DNA of 60,000 nt from Lingula anatina (taxonomy: Eukaryota > Brachiopoda > Lingulata > Lingulida > Lingulidae): assembly GCF_001039355.2 (NCBI RefSeq), contig NW_019774092.1:80467-140466 (forward strand), given 5' to 3'. Below the pieces are notes generated by a model. It was not told where the DNA came from and did not search any database. It saw nothing but the letters and a program-made list of their open reading frames with translations. Shown in pieces: positions 34,701-47,275 of this stretch. Position numbers and translations under genes: made by a program. Position 1 is the first letter of the stretch. The number at the start of each line of letters is the position of its first letter.

Positions 34701-37700
34701 CATCACCTGTGCTTTTTATGAAGTAATTCCGTATGAACGGCTAGCTTAAGTTACTATTTATACTAAAAATTGGTGTCAAATTTTCTCGATCACAAATACA
34801 ACATGCCAAATAATGAGCAAAAATTTAAGGAATAAAACGTTTTATTCGTCCAAGGGTACATGTATATATATATTGCGGAATTTGATTTGTTATCCAAAGG
34901 TAACAGAAAGCAATGCCGACCCGGAGACAACCTTGCTGCAGTATCTGCGCTCTAAACGTATCCTTTCGTTTTAACTGAATATTAAAAATATTGCAATATA
35001 AAAAAAAACTGTATCTATGTCTTAATGGCTTCATTGTTTCCTATGCCTTCACTGTTTCATGTGTTTATACCAAGGGTTTAGCTAGCTAGTAGACTGGTGA
35101 CTGCGCTTGCATTAATATTTATAGTAATCCAATGAACGTGAAATTAAATGCACTATCTTTGCTTTTTGTTAGACTTACTGATCTTAAGATTAAAAACCCC
35201 TTAACATTAAGGACTCATTATATAATTAAGACATGATTCCATTGATGACGGGTGCATTGTAAATATGGGGGAGTTGAGTTGATATAAATCTTGCCGCTTT
35301 TTTGGGCCCAATTTATGCAAACTGCAACATCAAGTAATAAAGGACTTATATATTCAAAAGTGTAGTTAAGCAGCACCTAATAGTTTAGAGAGCTAAAACA
35401 CTATATGTTCGAAATGTTATTATAATGGGTTAATGTTATATTCGTTTCTGTGATACTGGTAGATTTATGTGTAGTTATACGTTCAGATATTTGTTTAATC
35501 GTCTTGTCATAATTGTAACCATAAAACGAACACCTTGGCAGCTTAAATGAAACTGATACATTCGTCCTTAACTCCGTGTCTCAGTGCGTCTTCCTGGCAC
35601 AAAACTTGGCTGTGGAGAAGGCGGGTGTGGTACATGCACAGTGATGATATCAAAGTACGACCAGGAACAGGACAAAATACTGTATCCTTATGCACTGTTT
35701 TCTCAAATCCTTTCTCATTAGGGAGCCATACCGTATCCAACACACAGTGGACGTTTGATAATTAATCTTGACATCTTTTTGCGTTGTAAACCTTATCTGT
35801 TAACCAGTCATCTTGCAGCCAATGCCTGTCTTGTCCCAATATGTTCTCTCCATGGCCTCGCTGTCACTACAGTGGAGGGGATTGGTAGCACTAAAACGAG
35901 GCTACACCCAGTGCAGGTAGGGTTGGTTTGGGTAGACGAGGTCTTACGAATTTGACAAAAATTGAAAAGATGTTTTACTTTTTTTTCTTTATTTCGACTG
36001 CGTTTAGACTTGAAGGCACGTTGACAATTTGTAAATGGAGTTCGCTTCGTGTCTCATTATCATTTTAAATTAGTTTCTTTCCGTGTTTTTCCTCAAAAAG
36101 GGATGCATTGCTTTCAGGAGATAATAGCTAAGTCCCACGGCACACAGTGTGGTTTCTGCACTCCAGGAATGGTGATGTCAATGTACACGTTACTAAGGAA
36201 TAAGCCAAAACCGACAGAGGAGGAAGTGGAACATGTGTTTCAAGGTACTTTGTTTGAACCTCGTATTTTAGTTCAGGGGAAGTTTCTTTCTTTCTTTCTT
36301 TTTTTTCTTTTTTTTTTTGTTTGTTTGTTTGGGAGGGGGGGGGTAAAATATACGTATTTGCAGAATTCAGTACTGTGCAATGGATCGGTTTCATTTCTTC
36401 CATGCTTTTACTGGGAAAAAATAATCATGCAAATACAAGTTGTTTATAAACAGCAATAACGGTGGCGAAAGGCAATGGTGGCATTGCATTTTATTACAGA
36501 ATGTTCATGCTTACTATAAATCTATTTTATCTCTTTAGGAAACCTGTGTAGGTGCACTGGCTATAGGCCTATCTTGGACGGGTTTAAAACGTTCAGTAGA
36601 GACGTATCATGCTTAATGGGGGATCAATGCTGCAAAAACCAACCAACTGCCATCGAACCTGCATTAGATTGTGCTGAGTCACGTGACTATGTCCCCTTCG
36701 ACTCAACTCAAGAGCCGATTTTCCCCCCTGAATTAAAGGTCATATTTACTTGATTTGCTTTACCATTAAAAAACAAAATGAAATGATGTTATATTTGTCT
36801 AAATGAAGTATATGTAAGTGTACTATGTGAGTTATCAGCATAACGGGACTCGCAGATTTCCTTGTGAAGAATACAACTTTACCTGTTCGAAATATTGCAC
36901 AAAATCCAGTACAACGTTAACCAAATCGATAAACGATTCGACTCAAAATTACATTTGAATACAGTAGACGTAGAAATAGATAGGTCCGAATGAAATAAAA
37001 CAGTAACGGTTACAAATGTTACAACATGATAATACCTTTAAAGTAAAGAGTGAATTTTGCAAAACTTACTGCTTTCATATCCTAGCATTACATACTTGAC
37101 ATTGCAGCTCGCAAATTCCTTAGAGTCAAAATTGCTCACATTCGTGGGCGAAAGGATAACGTGGTTTCGACCAGTATGTTTGGAGGAGCTTCTGGAATTG
37201 AAATACAAATACCATGATGCCAGACTGGTCATTGGTAGCACAAGTCTTGGTACGTTTGTCAAGTTTTCCAGCCATTTAGATAAAAAGGTTTTGATTGAAT
37301 TGTAGTTGTAGGGTTAAACATATTAAATAAAAGATTAAAGAATACTTGGTGACTGTTAAACGACAGTGCCAATTTTTGATAGGAGAAGAGTGAGTACAGA
37401 AATGTGCACTTTTCTATATTGTGAAGAAGTCAGAGCATTAGAATTATGCAAGAACGTTAACTGCGGTTCAGCCAAAGAGACCTGGGCTCCGTATCTCGAA
37501 AGGTTCGCTATGTTGCGCACGAGCGTTAGTGTCTCGATTCCATAACCGATTCTATTTCGAGATACGGGGCCATGGTATCGAGACACTTGCGCACGTGCAA
37601 GTGCGTCTCGATTCCATGGCCCCGTATCTCGAAATATAATCGGTTATGGAATCGAGACACTAACGCTTGTGCGCAACATAGCGAACCTTTCGAGATACGG

Positions 37701-40700
37701 AGCCCTGTTTGCCATAGAATTTATCTTCTTCTTCTGTTGAACAACATGCACTGTCTATCTTTAAATACAGATGAATAGATTACAAAAAGGTGCAAATGTA
37801 AAGAAAATTAAAATTATGCATTTTTTTATCTGCAGGTAAAAGCAGGTTTGTTAAATAATAAGTTTTTTATAATTTAAAATTCCAACATTTATTCATTTGT
37901 AAACAAAAGGGTGTGTATAGCTTCAATAGAGTGTACTGTATAGTTCTTAAAAACTTGGACTAGAGACATCAACTTTAATTTCCCTATATGTTAATAGTCA
38001 TTGTTATATTTGTATCTAGCATTGGACTTGAAAGATGGAAAATCTGATATCCGAGTTATGATTGCCGCGACACACGTGCCAGAGTTGCAACAAATTGTTA
38101 AGGATGACGCGGGGATCCATGTAGGTGGCGCTGTGAGTCTCGCGAGATTTGGGGATTTTCTTGCTGAAATAGCCAGTAATATCCCAGGTGAAGAAAAGAT
38201 TCACTACCTAAGAATGGAAGCATATATTTTTGTTATGTAAGATGAGAAATGGTTTATGGTCAAATAGCTTTAGCAGACTTTTTGTGTTTCATTATGTTTT
38301 TGAATAAATTGCTTTTATGATTCATTGTAATTAACGGCGTTTGCACATGACCATTGCTGCGTAACATTTATCCAAAACTTATGTTTCTCACCGAACGTGC
38401 AGAAAAATTAAAATGTTATGTTTCAAGTAGAAATATACCCTTTCAGAACGTCAAGCAAGGATCTTTAAAACCATGCAGGACATTGTTTATGGGATCGCAG
38501 GGCAACAGATCCGTAATGTGGCAGTAAGTTCATAAGTACATTTTTTTTACGTATTTCACTTATATATAGAAAAAAACGTTGTATAGAGCCTGTGTGTTAG
38601 TAAGTCATCATATCTACATCTCTCCATCGATATTGATTTAATATAACTTGATACAAACGGTATCTCAACAACGCTATAGACGCGACTTTACATGTAACAG
38701 TAACACAGCATGGACAAATCGCCCAAACATGTAGTAAAAACTATCGATTCATTTTCAGTCGTTGGCTGGGAATATTTTGTGGGCACATCACCATTCCGAC
38801 CTCGTTCCTCTCTTGATGGCTACGGGATCTACGATAACCCTGATATCGAAAGGTAAAAAGTCATTTTAAACAATAAAGCATACATAAGCAAATGTTGTCT
38901 TAATTGCCTTTAGGGCTTTGAGCTTCTTCCCCAACAGTGTGTTTTCAGAGGTTCAAGCTCTGTAGGCTTACATCATCCATTAGGCATTATTCGATTTGTC
39001 ATTGTTAAACTCAGCATTGCAGGGTTCCATATTTAACATCAGTTGCATATATGGCACCTACTATTATTACCTATTTGTCTTTACTTGACGTATCCTGACA
39101 TAATAAAAAATACTACCATCGCCATAATAAACATATTTTGTTCTGTTTCCATTGCATGTTCTTATTTTGTTCTTATTTTGTGCACATTTTACCAAACAAT
39201 ATTAATTTGATTTTTAGAACGTGGTCGGAGAGATGCTCTTATGGACAACACATTTTTCGTTAGTCGCAAAAAGTGGAACATTGGATCTGATGAGATTATC
39301 TTGTCTGTCTTTATCCCGTATTCAAAAGAGGTACGAAGGGTTTCCGCCATATATATAAACGTTTTATTTGGCTATATATATAAGATATTGTAAATCGCCA
39401 GCCTGTCTCTAGAGTTCTCCTTTTCCCACCTTTAGTACGTACATAATGATGGCCAGGGAAGTAATAAAGGCAGCCTTATTTACCTTTTTGGATGATTATA
39501 AAGTTTACAAAAAATAATTAAATGGTCGCATTATTTCTGGTATCGTTATATGTGCACAGTATGCGCATGAAATGCTTCCAATTGTTTTAGAACGAATTTG
39601 TGTCCAGTTACAAACAAACCCAGCGTAGAGAAAATGCAGGAGCCATAGTGAATGCTGGGATGAGAGTCCTGTTTGAAGATGGAACCAAAGTCATCAAAGA
39701 ACTATCACTGGCATTTGGTGGCATGTCTGAAACCCCTTCATTGGCCCTTAAAACAGCAAAGAATGTAATTGGAAGGTACAGATAGGTGCATGTAGGGGTC
39801 TATACAGATACCATGTATAAATGTACAGTCAATTGGAGAAGAACAAAGGAGAACACCAAAAAGTTTTAACTCTGTTTCAAACTCTGTTTTAAACTTTGTG
39901 CCATTTTTTTATGGCGCAGATATCACACGATAATGCATTTTACAGTAACTTCATTTTAGAAAGTGGGACGAGCAGCTTCTAACAGATGTAAGCCAATGGC
40001 TGGCAGAAGATTTCCCAGCACCTCCAGATGGCATTGGTGGTCATGTGGCGTACAAGAGGACACTGGCTGAATGTTTCTTTTTCAAATTCTACCTAAAGAT
40101 ACACCTAAAGCAGTGTAGAAATGGGGTACTTTAACTATTTTTATTATTGTATGTATTGTAAAACTTGCGAGCATACAATGTAATTCACAAACAAGTGTTA
40201 AACATAATGCAAACTCTTGAAAAAATGAGAAAAAAAAAATATATTACAGAATTCCAATATAAAAGAATGCTAATAATCTGATCTGATTTACAGTCTTGTC
40301 TCACGTAGTTACCGCATTTCACATACACTTTGCTTCATTTTGAACTTGTACCAAAATGCTAACGTAGAACGCATACGATTGCAAATCATGCCTCAAGTTA
40401 CATCTGTCCTTTAGAAAGGTGAAGTGAGCAATACAATTCCCCAGTCGTACGCATCTGCAGCGCTTACTTTGACACGTGGGACAAGTCGTGGCACGCAAGT
40501 CTTTGAGGAGGTGCCCCCTGAACAACCAGAATACGACGCCGTTGGGCGCCCATTGCCACACAAGGCCAGCATGCAGCACGCAACAGGGGAGGCTCAATAT
40601 TGCGATGATATGCCATTTTTAAACGGTACTAAAAAGAACTAATCTTTTTGACCAGCGATTATCAGTATGATTTCATTAATGTTACAATTCTGTGATACGT

Positions 40701-42480
40701 TCAAAGACATGTTTTAGTAGTCACAAAATAGTCGCTGAAAAGTTAAAATATAAGACTAGACGATAACAACAGCGCAATAATCTCAACCATCCGGGAAAAA
40801 AATAAACAACGACGATTAAACTGTGAAATTGGACAGCTGTCCCGATGTCGAATCAATTCCATTGTCATTAAAAGCACATATGGATTTGATTCTATAGGTT
40901 CTCAAAACGTGTCTTTCATTATAATACAGGTGAGCTGTACTTGGCATTAGTGACAAGCACCAGAGCCCACGCCAAGATCCTCTCAATTGACACTAGTGAA
41001 GCCCTTGCATTGCCTGGAGTAGAGGTATTCTTTGGCCACAAGGATGTACCAGGATCTAAGATCAGAACAGAGGAAATATTTGCTTCCGAAGAGGTACCAA
41101 AGGCATTGTTTGGTACAACTAAAATGAACCCTAGAAATTGTGAAAAGTTGTGCATTGGGCAATTGTCTACATAGACCGGTTCTCTCCTATAATTAATTTA
41201 TACTTTATTGAGCAGTAAGCTATTCCGCGTTCAGATCATCAGATTGCTTGAAATCTGTCCTGTATCCTTTCCCTACTTTTAAACATTTATCAATGAACCG
41301 TTTTTGCCTTTGCTGTGTGAGGCAACCCCTAGGCCCAAAGGCCTAAACGTCCAAATATTGAGAATACTGAGAATACCTACGGGCACATGTTCTAGAAGAC
41401 GTCTCATGGCTCAAACCTAGCAACAATTAAATAATTTCAATATTAGGATGTCAGATATCTGTACGAAGTATATCTTGAATGTTGTAGTGAGGTGAGTTCG
41501 GATAGCACACCTATACTTTTATTGGCTAAAAATATTGAACGTATACGTATGTGGTATTTTAATGGTCAGAATATTTTGTGTGAAAAAATATAACATTTGA
41601 AGCTGTTTATGTTAATAATCTTTGACTCATAGTTATGAGACGTTGTTATTCTAGGTGACTAGTTATGGTCAGGTAATAGGAGCCATTGTGGCCGACACCA
41701 AAACGAATGCACAGAGGGCGGCAAAGACTGTGAAAATTGAGTACCAAGACCTTCCAACAGTGTTGACAATGGAGGTATATATAAAAAACAATACATCCGG
41801 CATATATATATGTAAAAATAAATAACAAATACCAGGCTTTCTAATAAATTACAATAACGACCTGTAAGTTAGTTTTCGAGTTCTAAATATGACGCAGTCG
41901 TATATTTGAACAAAAATATATAATTAAAATACGACTAAGTAGGTCATGGTTTCTATGAAAGAAATGGAAGTTATACGATTCAAGTAAAAAAGAATGTATT
42001 TTTGTAGGAAGCAATTGAAGTAAAGTCATATTACCCTGTACATGAGAATGTCATCAAAACTGGCGACACGGCGCATGGCTTTGAGCAGGCTGAGCACATC
42101 TTAGAAGGGGAGATCAAAGGAGGGGGGCAGGAACATTTTTATCTGGAGACGAATGGGGCTAGAGCCGTACCTAGAGGAGAGGATGGAGAAATTGAGATAT
42201 TTTGTGGCATACAGGGCCCGTCAGATGCCCAGGTAACTAAGGGTGCATTCCCAGAGTTTTAGATCGATCCAGAGATTAAGATTTAGATCGACCTAACTCC
42301 CTGGGGGTTCACGCTAAATTGCAGCCAGCCGAGCGCGCACCATAGTTAATTACCCCCTTACAGCTTTTAGCAGGCGGGACAGACGCTTAAGCCGGCTAAG
42401 CTGACAGTAATCTAGGGAGACTCCCCACAGGGATAGATCGATCTAAAATCTATGGGAATGGGGTCTAAGAGAATTGTACA

Positions 42481-42570
<90 letters not shown>

Positions 42571-45500
42571 TAGAAAACAAAACCCNNNNNNNNNNNNNNN
42601 NNNNNNNNNNNNNNNNNNNNNNNNNNNNNNNNNNNNNNNNNNNNNNNNNNNNNNNNNNNNNNNNNNNNNNNNNNNNNNNNNNNNNNNNNNNNNNNNNNNN
42701 NNNNNNNNNNNNNNNNNNNNNNNNNNNNNNNNNNNNNNNNNNNNNNNNNNNNNNNNNNNNNNNNNNNNNNNNNNNNNNNNNNNNNNNNNNNNNNNNNNNN
42801 NNNNNNNNNNNNNNNNNNNNNNNNNNNNNNNNNNNNNNNNNNNNNNNNNNNNNNNNNNNNNNNNNNNNNNNNNNNNNNNNNNNNNNNNNNNNNNNNNNNN
42901 NNNNNNNNNNNNNNNNNNNNNNNNNNNNNNNNNNNNNNNNNNNNNNNNNNNNNNNNNNNNNNNNNNNNNNNNNNNNNNNNNNNNNNNNNNNNNNNNNNNN
43001 NNNNNNNNNNNNNNNNNNNNNNNNNNNNNNNNNNNNNNNNNNNNNNNNNNNNNNNNNNNNNNNNNNNNNNNNNNNNNNTTTTTGGTTTTTTTTTTTTTGT
43101 AATTAGGACAGCTAAACCCGTACGTGCCAGTTGTATGTTCTTCATGACGTATATGATTGTATTTTCTTTCAACTTCCCTTGTTGTCATCAGGTGTCAAGT
43201 TCTATTTTTAAAACAATATAACGTATCCAATATCTACATACAGTATGAATAGAATTTGTAAACAGTGCATTTTTAATACGTTCATAATATTTCCATGTAA
43301 AGATTGTATGAGGTACACACGCACACGTACACACAAACAAACATGTTGTTCTGATTTGATGAGTACGTCAATCTTTAATTATGCCATTCCTCTTACACGT
43401 TCCGGAAAGGCTGAGGTTGCTAGAGCTCTTGGTATACCGATGAACAGAGTACTCGTGAGAACAAAACGAATGGGTAAGAATCACTTTTGACACTGGTAAT
43501 TAATACAATCACAATCTCAAGACAAATCTACAATCTCAAGACAAACATTTGTGCTAATACTTCTTTTACTGAGTTTATATGTAACATGATGGCTGCCATT
43601 CTTCGCTCAATTTTTAAAAATTTAGCTTTTAAGGCATGCAGTGTTTTTATAGCTTGAGTAAATTTTCAAGTATTTTTAAATCACCAAGGTTTAGCACGTC
43701 TGTTGACAAAATTACTAATTCTATAAAACTGTCTTTAACTTTCTAATTTGTAATTTAAGCGCTAGTTTCGTTAAGAAGAAAAATTATAATTTGCGACTCT
43801 AGCACAAGTTTATATATACCAATTCTCTTATCAGTTTTAAACAGGGTATATTTTGGTGATTAAGAGAAAATTGTGAACGTTTTGGGGATATTTTTTCGTT
43901 ATTTAAAGATTATTGTATGTCTTTGGATGTGAAAATAATTGTAATATATGTCAGAATTTACACTGACAGCGTAGTTTGTCTTTTAGAATAAAATCGAATA
44001 ACAATCTAGATATAAAAATACCAATATATAGTTCACTATTGCTTTTGTCTATTTATATGTTAAAATATTTCATAATTAATATAATGTATAATAAGTTATT
44101 GCGCGCGTCAATATTTGAATTTTTCCATACTATGTCCCTTGTATTGAATGTTTTGCAACCGATTTCGCAGCGGAAGATTTTTTTCTTATTCATTGAACGT
44201 CTTTTTGGTTGAAAACTCGAAGTTCAAATTATGATTCTGTATAGGTGGGGCTTTTGGTGGAAAGCAACTGTACGATGTTCTTTTGCCAGTCGCCCTTGCT
44301 GCACAAATGTAAGTAAACCAGCATTTTTTTCATAAATGAAAATTATCAAACACAAGCCAAAAACTACCATACCGTTAGCTTACGGCAAGGCCAACCTGGA
44401 CGTAGGCCTTCATCAGCCTCATGTGAGCTGATGTTGACACTCCTTAACCGCTAGGTTGTGTAGCGGCCATGACCTTCATATAGATGTCAGTTTATGATAG
44501 TTTTTCGTCTTGTGTTTGATAATTTTCGTTTATGATCCAACTACCAAGCTTATGGACATTTTTGAACATTTTTGTTGTGATCAAAACTAAAGCAAATAAG
44601 TGTATAACCATGTGCATTTTACGGGATACCATCAGTATTTTACCTCACATACGGTCAGACGTTGGGGACTTTAACTTAGGACGAGTGAGGTGATATTGAG
44701 ACACATTACTTGGTTTAAGATATGTTTTATACACTAAAACTCTGTGTTGTGCATGGTATGTCGCATCATTTGACCACCCACCTATTTCATGAGGGTTATC
44801 AAATTGTTTAAGCTTGATTTTCATATCTTTTTCCAATAGTTTTGAAACTTTTGTCAGTTCATGATACAAATTAGAGGAATGTGTTTCAAAAGTCTTCAAA
44901 TGTTGAGTCAAGGTCCCTTGATTTAGGTGACTGAGGTACTAGTACTTAATTAATTACGATACATTGTATGGTACGTTATATTTCATCAAGTATGCTTCGC
45001 ATAATGTTTAATGGTGAAGCGTCATTGTAGACCAAGGGCTCTTTCCAGTGAAAATATCGGTCTACGTAGGTAGATCCTCCTCCAGGTGGACTGTCGCTAA
45101 ATGCAATCAGATTAACGGATTAACATGCCTCATCTTGTTTCCAACGAACTGGTATAATCACCGGCCTTTCTCCTTTCTACTCAACACCAGGGGGAGGTGT
45201 GATAATCTGCTAAGCTGATTGCAATCTAGTCCCCGCGGACTAGAACGAAAGTTTCATTTGGGATGTGCCCAAAGACAATAATGGTGACAATGGAATGGTG
45301 ACAATGTACATACATCATTCATCATCATCATCATCATTTAGAGCCTATAGTGTTCCACTGTTGGACAAAGGCCTCAGCATGCTTTTTCCATTTTTTCCTA
45401 TTCTGAGCCTCAGATTTCCAGTTTGGCCAAGGTTTCTTCTTCCAAGACTTCCAGTAGTCATCTAATTCATCCCTCCATCGTTTGACCGGCCTTCCTCTTT

Positions 45501-46726
45501 TTCTTTGTCCATACCTTGGGTCCATTCTGTAAGCCCGATTGTCCACCTATTGTCCTTCATTCTTTTGACATGTCCTGCCCACCTCCATTTCATTTCTTTA
45601 ACTGTGAGCAGTACGTCCTTAACTTTGGTCTGTTCACGTAACCATACATTCGTTTTCCGCTCTCTTGGACTGATGTTCAACTTAATTCTTTCCATCTTTC
45701 TCTGAGCTACTTGTAGCTTGTGTTCCATGGAGGCATTCAGTGCCCAGGTCTCTGAACCACACGTGATACGTGATCGGTGCAATCCACTATCTACACATCA
45801 GCTTCAGTGAGAGCGACATGCCTTATTTCGGACAATACTTTTTTTACATTTATGGTGCAGAGATGTGCTAATTATTTGTGTAACAGAAAAGTACTTTGCT
45901 ACATCGTTTGATGATTGTTATGCGCAGGTTGAACAGACCGGTGCGTTGTATGCTGGATAGAGATGAAGACATGTTGATAACAGGAGGTAGACACCCTTTC
46001 CTCGCAAAATACAAGGTATTACAATCTTTTAACATTTCAACTGGGGCTCTCTCTCAGTCTCTCTCTCTCTCTCTCTCTCTCTCATACATTATGTTCGAGT
46101 TCTTCACAGTAATTCTATAGACTTCTGTGGATTCTACGACAGTCCTTTTGCATATTTCTGCTACGATAACCCCCTCCGCACACCCTCCCTCCTATTCTCT
46201 ACATACTACTTCACAAACAGAAGTTCTGACTTGACAGTGATTTTTTTAAGTGGGCAGGAATGTTGATATAATCAAACACTTTTCATGATTATTATTTGCA
46301 ATGGTCTTACATCTAAGTTCATTTAATTTGGGCAGGGTTTGCGGATATGTTCTTATGGTGAGGGTGTTTGCCAGGGGTTTGGGGTTCTCCAGGGAATTGC
46401 CTTAGCTATTATTATTATTAGTAGTATTGTTATTATTATTATTATTATTTTATTTTACTNTTTCTTAATTTCTGCTATATTATTTTTTTTTTTTTTTTTT
46501 TTTTTTTGAATAGTTGCATTAATTTACTATAATATATACTATAACAACAGAAATGGAAATTAATGTTTGTTTTAGGTTGGAGTGGACAGCAGGGGACGTT
46601 TACTAGCCCTAGAAGCCACGCTATATTTAAACGCTGGCAATGTGTGCGATTTATCCCCATACGTAGGTATAGTTTAAAGAATACCTCGTGTTTTATTGTA
46701 TAATCGGGGCAGAAACATTGAAATGT

Positions 46727-46757
<31 letters not shown>

Positions 46758-47244
46758 CGCGTGCGTGTGCGTGTGTGAGTTATCATATCGCTCATTCATC
46801 TATTAGGCCCCATATAAAGTGTTTTATTCATCAGGTTCTAGGCGAGGCGTTAGACAGATTTGACAGCTGTTACCTTATTCCAAATCTACTGCTGACTGGC
46901 GTCTTGTGCAAGACCAACCTCCGCTCAAACACGGCGTTCAGGGGATTTGGTAGCCCTCAGTCAGTTTTGGTTATGGAGAACATAATCGAAGATATCGCTG
47001 TTCAACTAANTTTTTTTTTTTTTTTGAATAGTTGCATTAATTTACTATAATATATACTATAACAACAGAAATGGAAATTAATGTTTGTTTTAGGTTGGAG
47101 TGGACAGCAGGGGACGTTTACTAGCCCTAGAAGCCACGCTATATTTAAACGCTGGCAATGTGTGCGATTTATCCCCATACGTAGGTATAGTTTAAAGAAT
47201 ACCTCGTGTTTTATTGTATAATCGGGGCAGAAACATTGAAATGT

Positions 47245-47275
<31 letters not shown>

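Larger units (their letters stand above)
29769..39302. repeat. Duplicated block A / A' (about 4.7 and 4.8 kb)
   Basis: Positions 29769-34490 and 34494-39302 carry the same introns and exons 2-11 in the same order and orientation. They differ by scattered substitutions, small indels and a foldback length difference. The first copy stops in the middle of exon 11 at the n at 34491. The sequence then restarts inside intron 1, without exon 1. This is what end-to-end placement of two haplotype contigs would give. Confidence 0.95.

Noticed and set aside
42412-43188. Long open frames of about 200-258 codons on both strands across the N gap
   Set aside because: They consist mostly of unknown residues plus TA and poly-T translation; no real coding sequence.
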